From: Saccharomonospora marina XMU15
GTDB lineage: Bacteria > Actinomycetota > Actinomycetes > Mycobacteriales > Pseudonocardiaceae
Direction of reading: 5' to 3'
Assembly: GCF_000244955.1 (NCBI RefSeq)
Contig: NZ_CM001439.1
Coordinates: forward strand, 1,640,628-1,704,627
DNA: 64,000 nucleotides
Shown here in pieces: positions 8,598 through 17,299 of this stretch; the first letter of the stretch is position 1, and each line of letters begins with the position of its first letter. The notes below the pieces were generated by a model, which was given only the letters and a program-made list of their open reading frames with translations, was not told where the DNA came from and did not search any database. A program made the position numbers and the translations under genes.

Positions 8598-9386
8598 CTA
8601 CTCCGTCGCTGGTGCCGCGGTGGAGCCGCCCGCGGTCCGCGGTGAGGCCAGCGCGCGGCTGATCCCCCTCGCGGCGGCACGCAGCAGCGGGATGCTCGCC
8701 CATGCCTGGCCGTCGTTGGGGACGACGAGGCCCAGCGCGGCGATCACTTGCCCCGCCCTGCCACGGACCGGTACCGCGACTCCGGTGGCGTCAGGGTGAA
8801 TGTGGCCCGCGCACAGCGCATGGCCTTGCTCTCGCACCTCGGCGAGCTTGGCCCGCAGCGCTTTCGGATCGGTGATGGTCTCATCGGTCAATGCCCGCAG
8901 CGGCTGCGCGATTACCCGCTCCTGCAGCGCGGGGTCGGCGTGCGCGAGCAGTACGAGCCCGCCCGACGACGCGTGCAGCGGGATGCGCCCCGCGATGCGC
9001 GTGAGGTTGATGACCGCGCCAGGGGATGACAGCCGCTCGACGAAAAGCACGTCGCTGCCGTCGAGCACGCCGAGTTGGGTGGAGTGGCCGACGACCGCCT
9101 GCACGTCCTCCATGAACGGCATCGCGGCTTCGCGCAGGCCGAGTGTGGGGGAGGCGCGCTGTGCCAGTTCCCACAGCCGGACGCCGATCCGCACGGTCCG
9201 CCGTGCGTCCCTGCGGAGCAGGCCGTGCCGCACCATCTCGTCCACGAGCCGGGCCGCGGTCGCCAGCGGCAGTTTGGCGCGACGGCTGATCTCCGTCACG
9301 GTCAGTACCGGCGTGTCGGCGTCGAACGCCTCCAGGATGCGCACGGCACGGGTGAGCAGTGACTCACCGCTCGGTGAGCGTGCCAT
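8598..9386 (-). CDS. IclR-family transcriptional regulator
   Basis: 262 residues. The N-terminal winged helix (residues about 10-75) reads LLTRAVRILEAFDADTPVLT then ISRRAKLPLATAARLVDEMV, and the C-terminal effector domain has LGVLDGSDVLFVERLSS, IPLHASSGGLVLLAHA and a closing ALGLVVPNDG. IclR effectors in aromatic catabolism are usually the substrate or an early intermediate. The gene lies between the P450 and the transporter, and matching palindromes occur upstream of both target units, so it probably controls the whole module. Confidence 0.92.
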   Translation of the reverse strand: MARSPSGESLLTRAVRILEAFDADTPVLTVTEISRRAKLPLATAARLVDEMVRHGLLRRDARRTVRIGVRLWELAQRASPTLGLREAAMPFMEDVQAVVGHSTQLGVLDGSDVLFVERLSSPGAVINLTRIAGRIPLHASSGGLVLLAHADPALQERVIAQPLRALTDETITDPKALRAKLAEVREQGHALCAGHIHPDATGVAVPVRGRAGQVIAALGLVVPNDGQAWASIPLLRAAARGISRALASPRTAGGSTAAPATE

Positions 9387-9411
9387 ATCCGCATCCTACG
9401 AGGTTGTGGGC

Positions 9412-9430
9412 GGTTCGACGGGGTCGAACC
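9412..9430. promoter_or_regulatory. Inverted repeat GGTTCGAC-N3-GTCGAACC between the P450 and IclR genes
   Basis: Perfect 8-bp arms with a 3-bp spacer lie 26 nt upstream of the IclR start and 9 nt downstream of the P450 stop. It could be an autoregulatory site for IclR; the short spacer and absence of a T-run make a terminator less likely. Confidence 0.35.
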
Positions 9431-9438
9431 CGGCACCG

Positions 9439-10641
9439 TCAATCGGGTTGGGTGTGCAACCGCATGGGCAGGCGAGCCCACGCACGCAGCGTGTTGTTGT
9501 GGTGGCGCAGCGGGGAGCCGACGAGTTCCAGTCGCTCGACGCGGCGCACCAGCGCGGTCAGCAGAGCCTCCGCCTCAAGCCGGGCGACGTGCTGCCCGAC
9601 GCACTGATGCAGGCCCATCCCGAAACCGACGTGCCCGGACGGGTCGCGCTCCAGGTCGAACGTGTCCGGGTCGGTCCAATGGCGTGGGTCGCGGTTGGCC
9701 GCACCGAGGAACATGAGGATCTTGCTGCCCTCCGGGATGACGGCGCCACCAATGGTGGTGTCGGTCGTGGCGGTGCGAAAGAACGTCTGCACGGGTGACT
9801 GCCAGCGCACTGCCTCGTCGAACGCGGCACGGACGAGCTGTGGTCGTTCCCTGACTCTGCGCCACTGCTGAGGATGCGTCGCGAACGCGTACAGCATGGC
9901 CGCGATGCCGTGCACCGTGGTGTCGACACCGGCGGTGAGCAGCGACCGCACCACCAGCGGTGCCTGGTCGTGGGTGATCTCACCGCGGTCGGCGGCGGCC
10001 CAGATCGCGGCGCCGAACCCGTCGCCGCTGAGTGCCTCGCGGGCGCATTGTGCGTTGACCCATTCCGACCAGCGCGGCATGTCCGGCATCGCCTCGGTTA
10101 CGAGACTGTTGGGCGGACCGAAGGCGTTGAAGACGAAGTTGCCGTAGGGCAACAGGTTTTCCCGCCCTTCTTCCCCGACCCCGACGGCGTCGGGGAAGAC
10201 CCGCAGCGGGAACGCCTCGGCGAGCGCGGGCACGACGTCGAGCTCCGGTGTGGACAGTACCTCCTCGACGAGGGCCTCCGCCTCGGCGAACCACCGATCC
10301 CGCAACCGGCGCAATGCGCGAGGCCCGAGAATGCCGCTGAGCACCCGCCTCGGCGCGTCGTGGCGAGGCGGGTCGGCCTCCAGCAGCAGGCTGGGTGGGC
10401 GCCACGGCTTTTCGTAGCGGAAGTTGCTCAACCCCACGCCCGCGCCCGATTGGAAGTCCTGCCAGTCGACGAGGGCGGCGTGCACCTGCTCGTAGCGCGC
10501 CATGGCGTAGACGCCGTAGCGAGCCAGCAACACCACGGGCCCCGCTTCGCGCAGCTGCGCGTGCATTCGCGTGGGGTCCTCCAGCGCGTCGGGGCCGAAC
10601 GGGTCGTGGTCGCTGGTGGGGACGGTCGCAACATCGGTCAT
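9439..10641 (-). CDS. Cytochrome P450, CYP199-like (para-substituted benzoate monooxygenase)
   Basis: 400 residues from ATG at 10641 with GGAG upstream. Hallmarks are the I-helix LLTAGVDTTVHG, the ExxR motif in DEAVRW, and the heme loop FGMGLHQCVG with the thiolate Cys. The segment VGLSNFRYEKPWRPPSLLLE followed by ADPPRH closely resembles CYP199A enzymes, which O-demethylate or hydroxylate 4-methoxy- and 4-alkylbenzoates; VVRSLLTAG keeps the Arg-Ser pair before the I-helix that is known to help hold the carboxylate in that group. The partner reductase gene ends 25 nt upstream in the same operon. The exact substrate is inference. Confidence 0.9.
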   Translation of the reverse strand: MTDVATVPTSDHDPFGPDALEDPTRMHAQLREAGPVVLLARYGVYAMARYEQVHAALVDWQDFQSGAGVGLSNFRYEKPWRPPSLLLEADPPRHDAPRRVLSGILGPRALRRLRDRWFAEAEALVEEVLSTPELDVVPALAEAFPLRVFPDAVGVGEEGRENLLPYGNFVFNAFGPPNSLVTEAMPDMPRWSEWVNAQCAREALSGDGFGAAIWAAADRGEITHDQAPLVVRSLLTAGVDTTVHGIAAMLYAFATHPQQWRRVRERPQLVRAAFDEAVRWQSPVQTFFRTATTDTTIGGAVIPEGSKILMFLGAANRDPRHWTDPDTFDLERDPSGHVGFGMGLHQCVGQHVARLEAEALLTALVRRVERLELVGSPLRHHNNTLRAWARLPMRLHTQPD

Positions 10642-10666
10642 CGTCGTGGTCTCCGTGCGGTGTGGG

Positions 10667-11650
10667 CTAAAGGTCCAGTACGAGGCGGTCGCTGCGCGAG
10701 CGTGAGACGCAGATGAACATGCAGTCTCCCTCGCGGCGTTCGTGGTCGGCGAGAATCGAGTCGCGATGCTCGGGCTGTCCTTCCAGGACAGTCGTCTCAC
10801 AGGTGCCGCAGATGCCTTGCCCGCACGAGGACAGCACGTCGACGCCTGCCTGCCTCACGGCGTGCAACACGGAGCTGTCCGGCCCCACGGTGAGGGTTAC
10901 CCCGCGGCGACGCAGTTCGACCTCGAACGGCTCGTCTCGTGCGGGCGCGTCCTGCGCCGCCGAGGTGAAACGTTCGGTGCGCAGAGCGTACGGCGGCCAG
11001 TCGCGGCAGGCTCGCTCCGCGGCCGCCAGCAGCGGTGCGGGTCCGCAGCAGTAGATCTTGACACCTGGTCGGGGCTCGCCGAGCCAGGCGTCGAGATCGA
11101 GCAGACCTTGCTCTTCCTCGGGCACGACCTGTACCCGGTCGCCGTAGGCGGCCAGTTCCCGACGGAAGGCCATCGACGTGCGCTTACGGCCTCCGTAGAG
11201 CAGCGACCACCGCGCGCCGAGCAACTCGGCCTGCTGGATCATCGGGAGCAGCGGAGTGATGCCGATGCCACCCGCGATGAACACGTAGTCCTGCGACGGT
11301 ACGAGCGGGAAGTTGTTACGGGGCCCGCCGACCCTGACCTGGTCGCCGATGCGGAGCGCGTCGTGCACGTAGGCGGAGCCACCCCGGCTTGCCTGCTCGC
11401 GAAGCACACCGATGCGGTAGGTGTGGGCGTCCCACCGGTCGCCGCACAGCGAGTACTGCCTGGTGAGCCCACCCGGGAGTATCAGGTCGATGTGCGAACC
11501 GGGCGTCCAGTCGGGCAGGCGCGCGCCGTCGGGGCGCGCCAGTGACAGCGTCACCACACCCTCGGCCGCCTCCTGCTTCGCGGTCACGACCAGTGGCACC
11601 GCGTTGGCCGCCCGCGCCGTCGTGGCGCGCTGAGCCTTGAGTTGTCTCAC
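10667..11650 (-). CDS. PDR/VanB-type reductase (FMN, NAD(H), [2Fe-2S])
   Basis: 327 residues from GTG at 11650, chosen because AGGAGG lies 6 nt upstream; a longer reading has no ribosome site. Domain order is flavin (RQYSLCGD near residue 80), NAD (FIAGGIGITPLLPMIQQAE), then a plant-type ferredoxin with SSCGQGICGTCETTVLEG and a last Cys in FICVSRS. This single chain passes electrons from NAD(P)H to the P450 encoded just downstream. Such reductases more usually serve Rieske oxygenases like VanA, so pairing with a P450 is notable, though known for some CYP199-type systems. A palindrome at 11716-11728 precedes it. Confidence 0.9.
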   Translation of the reverse strand: MRQLKAQRATTARAANAVPLVVTAKQEAAEGVVTLSLARPDGARLPDWTPGSHIDLILPGGLTRQYSLCGDRWDAHTYRIGVLREQASRGGSAYVHDALRIGDQVRVGGPRNNFPLVPSQDYVFIAGGIGITPLLPMIQQAELLGARWSLLYGGRKRTSMAFRRELAAYGDRVQVVPEEEQGLLDLDAWLGEPRPGVKIYCCGPAPLLAAAERACRDWPPYALRTERFTSAAQDAPARDEPFEVELRRRGVTLTVGPDSSVLHAVRQAGVDVLSSCGQGICGTCETTVLEGQPEHRDSILADHERREGDCMFICVSRSRSDRLVLDL

Positions 11651-11715
11651 CTCATGCCTCCTCGCACGACTGCGGGCAGCATGCGGCGCGGGGACGCGAT
11701 GGCGACAGCCCGGCT

Positions 11716-11728
11716 CTCGTTCAATGAG
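11716..11728. promoter_or_regulatory. CTCGTTCAATGAG palindromic site upstream of the reductase/P450 operon
   Basis: The palindrome (arms CTCxTT/AAxGAG, read on either strand) lies 66-78 nt upstream of the reductase start. Its reverse complement reads CTCATTGAACGAG, which shares CTCATTGAA-GA with the site before the transporter gene. Confidence 0.5.
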
Positions 11729-11799
11729 AATCTCGGGCGGTAGCCTCATGAGACGGCGAAGCGGTGTAGGGCCGTGCCCCGGCAGGGTAGTCCGCTGGT

Positions 11800-13017
11800 A
11801 TGAGAACCGATCGCTCGCTCGAGCTGCTGCGCGAAGGCTACCCGTGGGGACGCAGGTTGAGGGGTACCGCGGCCGCCGTGCCCAGCAGGTTGCTCGGACG
11901 CGCCGCCGTCGTGGTCGGCGGACCGGACGGCGTGCGCCGCTTCTACGACCCGAGACTGCGACGCAGCGGGGCGTTCCCGCTGCCGCTGAAGCTGGTGTTG
12001 TTCGGCCCCGGAACGGTGCATGGTCTCGACGGCACCGAGCACCACGAACGCAAGGCGATGTACCTGCGGTTGCTCACTCCCGACGCCGTGGCCGGGCTCG
12101 CCGAACGAGCGGAGCGGGAATGGGAGTTGGCCGCGCGGCGCTGGCAGGGCCGCGAGCGTGTCGTGCTGTTCGACGAGGCGGTCCAGGTGCTCACCGCTGC
12201 CGTGCTGCCGTGGGCGGGGGTACCGCACGCGCCGAGGGAACTACCACGCCGCGCCCGGCAACTGGCCGACGTGCTCGACGGGTTCGCCACGCCGGGCCGC
12301 GCCTACCTGCGGGCTGTCGTGGCGCGACTGCGACTGGGCAGGTGGGCCAAGCGGCTGGTTCGCCGCACCAGAAGGCAGCAACTTCACCCAGAGCCCGGCA
12401 CGGCACTGCATACCGCCGCCACCGCCCGTGACCACCACGGCAACCCGCTGCCGCAGAGGGTCGCGGCGACCGCATTTCTCAACGTGGTGCGCCCGACCGT
12501 GGCCGTCTCGTGGTTCGTGGCGTTCGCGGGCAAGGCGCTGCACGAGCACCCCGAGTGGCGCAGCCGCATCGCGGAGGGCGACCGCGCGGCCCTCGACGCG
12601 TTCGTGCAGGAGGCCCGTCGCTGTTACCCGTTCGTGCCGGTGCTTGCCGCGCGGGCACGCGGCAAGCAGGACGTCCTCGGCTTCCAGGTGCCGCGTGGCG
12701 GATTGGTCGTGCTCGACGTGCACGGCACCGACCACGACCCTGCCCGGTGGCCCGACCCCGACCGCTTCGACCCGGACCGGTTCCTCACCGGGACCGTCGA
12801 CAAGGACACCCTGGTGCCGCAGGGCGGTGGCGAGGTCGACACCGGTCACCGTTGCCCCGGCGAGGACGCCACGCTGGCGATGCTCGCGGTCGCCACGCGC
12901 AGTCTGGCGCGGCTGCCGCTCGTAATGCCACCGCAGGATCTCGACTTCGACGTGTCCAGGGTGCCGACTCGCCCCCGTAGCGGGGTGGTCTTCGCGTTGG
13001 ACCGCGCGCGGCAGTGA
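11800..13017 (+). CDS. CYP152-type P450 peroxygenase / fatty-acid decarboxylase candidate
   Basis: 405 residues from ATG at 11800. The heme loop GGGEVDTGHRCPGEDAT with Cys352 and the RPTVAVSWF segment (Arg231-Pro232) are the marks of CYP152 enzymes, which use hydrogen peroxide directly, hold the fatty-acid carboxylate with that Arg, and need no reductase. Phe68 and His74 (in VLFGPGTVHGLDG) align with Phe79 and His85 of the olefin-forming OleT; the hydroxylase P450 BS-beta has Gln at the His position. So this copy carries the Phe-His-Arg triad associated with decarboxylation to 1-alkenes, though hydroxylation is also possible. It is divergent from the reductase gene and has no redox partner attached. 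Confidence 0.88.
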   Translation: MRTDRSLELLREGYPWGRRLRGTAAAVPSRLLGRAAVVVGGPDGVRRFYDPRLRRSGAFPLPLKLVLFGPGTVHGLDGTEHHERKAMYLRLLTPDAVAGLAERAEREWELAARRWQGRERVVLFDEAVQVLTAAVLPWAGVPHAPRELPRRARQLADVLDGFATPGRAYLRAVVARLRLGRWAKRLVRRTRRQQLHPEPGTALHTAATARDHHGNPLPQRVAATAFLNVVRPTVAVSWFVAFAGKALHEHPEWRSRIAEGDRAALDAFVQEARRCYPFVPVLAARARGKQDVLGFQVPRGGLVVLDVHGTDHDPARWPDPDRFDPDRFLTGTVDKDTLVPQGGGEVDTGHRCPGEDATLAMLAVATRSLARLPLVMPPQDLDFDVSRVPTRPRSGVVFALDRARQ

Positions 13018-13032
13018 CCGCCCGCGGCACCG

Positions 13033-15057
13033 TCAGACATGGTCTCGCGGGATCACGTCGTGCCAGTCGCGGGAGAACAGCCTGCGCGAGCCGTCGTAGG
13101 CATCCAGCCGCGCGTCGACGACGAACTCGCTCTCGGTACAGGACAACGTGGTGTGCGTAACCGTGCACGCCTGCCATTCACCCCGACCGAAGGCAACGGT
13201 CCAGGTGGTCTCGCCTCGGGCCGATTCGAAATCGTCGGCCGTGCTCGTGTAGCGCTCGTGAGCGGCGCGGGAAACCTCCAGCCCGATCGCGTCGTGGCGA
13301 ACGGTACCCGAGTCCTTCTCGATCTCCAACGCTGACACCGAACGGTCCAGGTCGCGAGTGACATCCCAGCGGTGTCGCCCCGGCCGCACCCGGGTGGTGG
13401 ACACCGGTGCCGTGCCTTCGGCTTCACCGAAAGGGTTGCGCGGGGCATCGTCCGGTTCTTCTGCCGGGCGCACCGGGAGCACCAGCTCGCTGGATCCGGT
13501 ATGGACGGACAGCACAACCGGTTCCGGAGGCGGCCACGCCAACGGCCAGTACGAGGTGGAAAGCGACAGCCTGATCCGGTGGCTGGGCGGGAAGGCCTGG
13601 GCCACGGCGTTGAGTTCGATGGACACCCGGTACCGCCTGCCGGGTTCCAGGCACTCCGGCCGCTCGTGGCCGTTTCGATGCGTGAGGTTGAGCAACCCGT
13701 AGCTGACCCGCGTCGCTCGCCCGTCGGGCGCGACGTCGGAAAGCCGCGCCGCGATCATCGCGGTGGGGCGGTCCGCCGACACGTCGAGTTCCACCACGGG
13801 GGCACCGAGGATCTCGCAGGTCTGCGGCAGCGGGTCGGTTTCGAACACCAGCGAGCCGCCGTCCTCCTCCCGCTGGTCGTACGGCAGGTCGGGTGGCGCG
13901 TTGTAGGAGGCCCACTTCCCCGCGAACTGCCCGACCGACAGCGGTGAGCTGATTCGCAGCTCCCGCTCGGGAACCTGGCCGCGCCGCTCGGCCAGCCGGT
14001 GACGGTCCAACGGAAACCGAAGCGACCGGACGTGGGGCGACGGCCAGCACGGTTCCCCCACCCAGCGTCCCGGGCGCTGCTCGTACGACGTCGACGGCGG
14101 CACACTGTCCTGCATCCAGGCGTACAGCATCGGGCCGTCGAGCACGCCGTTGTCGATGTCCTTGAGCCAGTGATCCCACCAGCGCACCACTTCCTGCAGG
14201 TAGCCGATGGCAGGGCCCGGCTCACCCAGATGCGGGAACTTGTGCGACCACGGGCCCACCAGCCCCTTTCGCGGCACGTCCAGTTGCCGCAGTAGCCGCA
14301 TGACGGCGTTGGAGTAGCCGTCCGCCCAGCCACTCGAGGCGAGCACGGGACAGCGCACGTCGCCGTAGTTCTCGCAGACCGAAGCGTGCCGCCAGTAGTC
14401 GTCGCGGTGCTGGTGGCGCAGCCATTCGGTCACCCAGGGTCTCGCGCCTTCCAGCCGTTGCAGCCACATCTGCCGCCACTGCTCGCCGACCACCGCCGGG
14501 TCCGGCGGAAGCGTGCTGTGCGCGAACATCGTTCCAGCTTCGGCGAGGTTGTCCGACAGCAGGCAGCCGCCCATGTAGTGCATGTCGTCGGCGTAGCGGT
14601 CGTCGGTGAACGAGGCGATGACGATGGCGTACAGACTCGCCGGTCGACGCGCCGCCACCTGCAGCGCGCTGAACGCACCCCAGGAGATGCCCATCATCCC
14701 CACCCTGCCGGTGCACCATGGCGCGCTCGCCACCCACTCCAGCACGTCCTCGGCGTCGAGTTGCTCCCGCTCCAGGTACTCGTCGGTGAGGACCCCCTCC
14801 GACTCGCCGGTGCCGCGCAGGTCCACCCTGACACAGCAGTAGCCGTGGCCCGCCAGGTAGGGGTGGTGAATGGAGTCGCGAACGGCGGTGAAGTCTCGCT
14901 TGCGGTAAGGGATGTACTCCACGATGGCGGGGAAGCGATCGTGGTCGGACGCCACCGGGCGCCAGATCCGCGCGGCGAGACGGGTGCCGTCGGACACCGG
15001 AATCGAGACGTTGTCCTCCTCGACGATGTCGTACGGCAGTGAGTAAACCGTGCGCAT
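13033..15057 (-). CDS. CocE/NonD-family serine hydrolase
   Basis: 674 residues. The N-terminal alpha/beta-hydrolase domain contains the nucleophile elbow MGISWGAFSALQ, an Asp in GWADGYS and a His in GPWSHKFPH, so the triad looks intact. The C-terminal half is the jelly-roll X-Pro dipeptidyl-peptidase-like domain (from about residue 390, LVFETDPLPQTCEI). Family members cleave esters or amides, such as cocaine esterase and alpha-amino acid ester hydrolases. Its ATG directly follows the TGA of the ATP-grasp gene (TGAATG), so the two are translationally coupled and probably act on the same compound. No signal peptide is seen. Confidence 0.9.
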   Translation of the reverse strand: MRTVYSLPYDIVEEDNVSIPVSDGTRLAARIWRPVASDHDRFPAIVEYIPYRKRDFTAVRDSIHHPYLAGHGYCCVRVDLRGTGESEGVLTDEYLEREQLDAEDVLEWVASAPWCTGRVGMMGISWGAFSALQVAARRPASLYAIVIASFTDDRYADDMHYMGGCLLSDNLAEAGTMFAHSTLPPDPAVVGEQWRQMWLQRLEGARPWVTEWLRHQHRDDYWRHASVCENYGDVRCPVLASSGWADGYSNAVMRLLRQLDVPRKGLVGPWSHKFPHLGEPGPAIGYLQEVVRWWDHWLKDIDNGVLDGPMLYAWMQDSVPPSTSYEQRPGRWVGEPCWPSPHVRSLRFPLDRHRLAERRGQVPERELRISSPLSVGQFAGKWASYNAPPDLPYDQREEDGGSLVFETDPLPQTCEILGAPVVELDVSADRPTAMIAARLSDVAPDGRATRVSYGLLNLTHRNGHERPECLEPGRRYRVSIELNAVAQAFPPSHRIRLSLSTSYWPLAWPPPEPVVLSVHTGSSELVLPVRPAEEPDDAPRNPFGEAEGTAPVSTTRVRPGRHRWDVTRDLDRSVSALEIEKDSGTVRHDAIGLEVSRAAHERYTSTADDFESARGETTWTVAFGRGEWQACTVTHTTLSCTESEFVVDARLDAYDGSRRLFSRDWHDVIPRDHV

Positions 15058-16368
15058 TCAGCGGCCGGCCTCCTCCTCGTCGTCGTCGAACTCGTCGTCG
15101 TCATCGAACTCGAAAGGCAGCAGCCGAACCGCCTGCTCGTACTTGCGCTGCAGCTCCGCCTCACTGTCGGCCCCGACGTAGATGTGTGCGAGCTCGTAGC
15201 TGTAACTGTCCTGTCCGTCCAATTCGGAAAGCCGTTCGCCGGCCGCGGGGATGACATCGATCACCACGCCCGGAATCTCGAGCTGAGCCTGGTCGACCTC
15301 GGCCTTGCTCGGTACCCGCCGCACGACGCCGTCGCGGAACCGACGGTAGTACCACTTCGCGGCGAGCTCGTACGGCCCGGTCCTGCTCGGTAGGTCGGGG
15401 TTCTCACCCAGTCCCAAGCTGATCATCAGATGGTGGTTGGGAACGCCGTCGACATACTCGAACAGTTCGGCATGTGACTGTGAGTGTCTGGGATTGATCT
15501 CCAGCACGTTGACTTCGCCGGTTTCGGTGTCACAGAAGAACTCGACGCTGAAGGTGGAGTTGTCCAGTCCGATCTGGCCGATGATCCGGGCCGAGATGTC
15601 CTCCATGCGCCGTACCATCGGAGCGGGTAGTTGACAGGGATACTGGTGGCGCAGGAACGACGAGGGGTGTTCGGGGTAGTTCAGCGAGTCGAGTGTGCCG
15701 TACACCGTGACCTCACCGCCGTGCACGTAGCCCTCGGTCGCCGCCTGCGCTCCCGACATGGCCTCCTCGGCGAGGCACGCCCTGCCACCGGCCGCCGCGA
15801 CCTCCGCAGGGAGGTCGAGTTGTTCGAGGAAGTATTCGAACGGCTTGCCGACCCGGTCTATTCCGGCCCGGATTCGTTTCACGGACTCGGTGAACTCGGC
15901 ATCGTCGTCCACACGGTAGGCCAACTCCGATGAGAACGACTTCACCGGTTTCAGCCACATCGGGTAACGCAAGCCGGTGGGAGGAGCAGGGGCGTCCAGG
16001 TCAACGAGTCCGAACCTGGGGTGCTCGTCGATGACCTTTGCCTGCTCCAACCTACTCCAGTATTTGTGCTCGCATTTCACTACCGCTTCCAGTGTCGCGC
16101 TCGGCAGGCCGTAGCGATCGCACAGCAGCGGAATCATCGTGGTGACCGGGAAGTCCCAATAGCCCACAATGGCGCCGATGTCGCCTTCGAAGCTGTCCAA
16201 CTCGTCCTGCGCTGCTGCAAGGAGATCGGGAACCGATATCTCACCGCGCTGCAGCTGCTCCGGGCTCAGCAGCGGATGGAACCGATAACGCACCGAACCG
16301 GGAACATCGCCGAGCGTGCGAAGATTCGCCTCGTCGAGACCCAGCACGAAAACGTCGATCTGGCTCAC
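15058..16368 (-). CDS. ATP-grasp ligase with an acidic tail
   Basis: 436 residues from GTG at 16368, with GGGAGG upstream; the longer open frame lacks a ribosome site. The ATP-grasp core includes YPMWLKPVKSFSSELAYRV, CLAEEAMSGAQ, GQIGLDNSTFSVEFFC and EVNVLEINPRHSQSHAEL, the last holding the Mg-binding Glu and Asn. It resembles the carboxylate-amine ligases often labelled biotin-carboxylase-like. The last 20 residues are a run of Asp and Glu. The family makes acyl-phosphates and joins them to an amine or thiol. It is coupled to a CocE-type hydrolase that could open or trim the same bond; the pathway is unknown. Confidence 0.85.
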   Translation of the reverse strand: MSQIDVFVLGLDEANLRTLGDVPGSVRYRFHPLLSPEQLQRGEISVPDLLAAAQDELDSFEGDIGAIVGYWDFPVTTMIPLLCDRYGLPSATLEAVVKCEHKYWSRLEQAKVIDEHPRFGLVDLDAPAPPTGLRYPMWLKPVKSFSSELAYRVDDDAEFTESVKRIRAGIDRVGKPFEYFLEQLDLPAEVAAAGGRACLAEEAMSGAQAATEGYVHGGEVTVYGTLDSLNYPEHPSSFLRHQYPCQLPAPMVRRMEDISARIIGQIGLDNSTFSVEFFCDTETGEVNVLEINPRHSQSHAELFEYVDGVPNHHLMISLGLGENPDLPSRTGPYELAAKWYYRRFRDGVVRRVPSKAEVDQAQLEIPGVVIDVIPAAGERLSELDGQDSYSYELAHIYVGADSEAELQRKYEQAVRLLPFEFDDDDEFDDDEEEAGR

Positions 16369-16620
16369 CGGCCCACACCTCCCACCACGCACGGCGACTG
16401 CGACACCATGCGTCCGTCGTTGTCGTCCGATCGACGTACCCACCGACCAGGTAGCCACAAACGTCACTGCAGCCCCAGTTCCCGCAATGCCGGGCGAGCA
16501 GTCACCTATCGAGCAGCCGCGCTCACCCTGTGCGTTCCCACACGCGCGACGCCCGTTACCGCATGATTCAGCACGTGGGGGATTCGTGTTGAGACAGCAG
16601 GCTTTGGGTATGTCGCCGTT

Positions 16621-16806
16621 ATGGCAACCATTGAGAGTAATGCGACGTTCAAGCCTGGCCAGCAGACGCCGGTGAGCGGTTTCTACGAATGCGACACGGG
16701 ATGCGGCCACAGGTGGAGCACCAACGTCGCCGGCAATGTGCTGCCGCCGCTACCCGCCGACTGCGCGGGCTCGGCATGGAAACTGGCCCGACAACGGCCG
16801 CAGTGA
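16621..16806 (+). CDS. Small Cys-containing protein (YjzC/zinc-ribbon-like)
   Basis: 61 residues, MATIESNATFKPGQQTPVSG then YECDTGCGHRWSTN. Short proteins with an opening ATFKPGQ-P-SG-Y, a C-x3-C-G-H knuckle and a late Cys (ADCAGSAW) recur in actinobacteria and resemble the YjzC family. Three Cys and a His could bind one zinc. No strong ribosome site is visible, so expression is less certain. It is divergent from the ATP-grasp gene across 252 bp, in which I see no other gene. Confidence 0.6.
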   Translation: MATIESNATFKPGQQTPVSGFYECDTGCGHRWSTNVAGNVLPPLPADCAGSAWKLARQRPQ

Positions 16807-17299
16807 TCACATGGCGTACGAGCAGTGACCCCGGGCGGACGTTGAGCGACCCTTCGCCACCACCGCCACCGACTGCGAAGGGTTGATGTCGACCGCGCCC
16901 GTGGGCACCTTCTCGCGCAGGGGCGCCAACCTTTGTCCGACCCCGTTTCCCCACATGGCTCCTCGTGACCGCTGCCCGACGTGGTTCGGTCACGCCGATC
17001 CACCGTATCCATCGTGGGTCTGCGTTGCGACCCGACAGTGGACTATGTGGATGGTGGGGATAGGCAAGACGGAAGCGTTGGCCTTCTACGGTTTGCGGAA
17101 GTCGCGTCATTGGCAACCTCGGGCCGGCTGGAACAGCTCGTAGGCGATCTGGTAGCCGGCCAGGGACGGGACGAAGAAACCGGGGAGAGCAGTGTGCGTC
17201 CGCGACCGCGAGACCGGCGACCAGGCCCTCGCCGGTCTCCACTCCCGCCAACGCAGGCACAACCTGCACCAAGGTGGAGCTGCGGCGCCGGCGCAGGGC
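16807..17299. other. 493-bp interval with no recognised gene
   Basis: Both strands hold open frames, but none has a ribosome site, a recognisable domain or a stable codon pattern. The leftward frames around 17110-17270 change meaning every few codons, as expected of a worn-out gene, but I cannot name an ancestor. Confidence 0.5.

Noticed and set aside
17110-17299. Remnant of an oxidoreductase on the minus strand
   Set aside because: Short phrases in three frames looked protein-like but gave no consistent family, so no gene was called.
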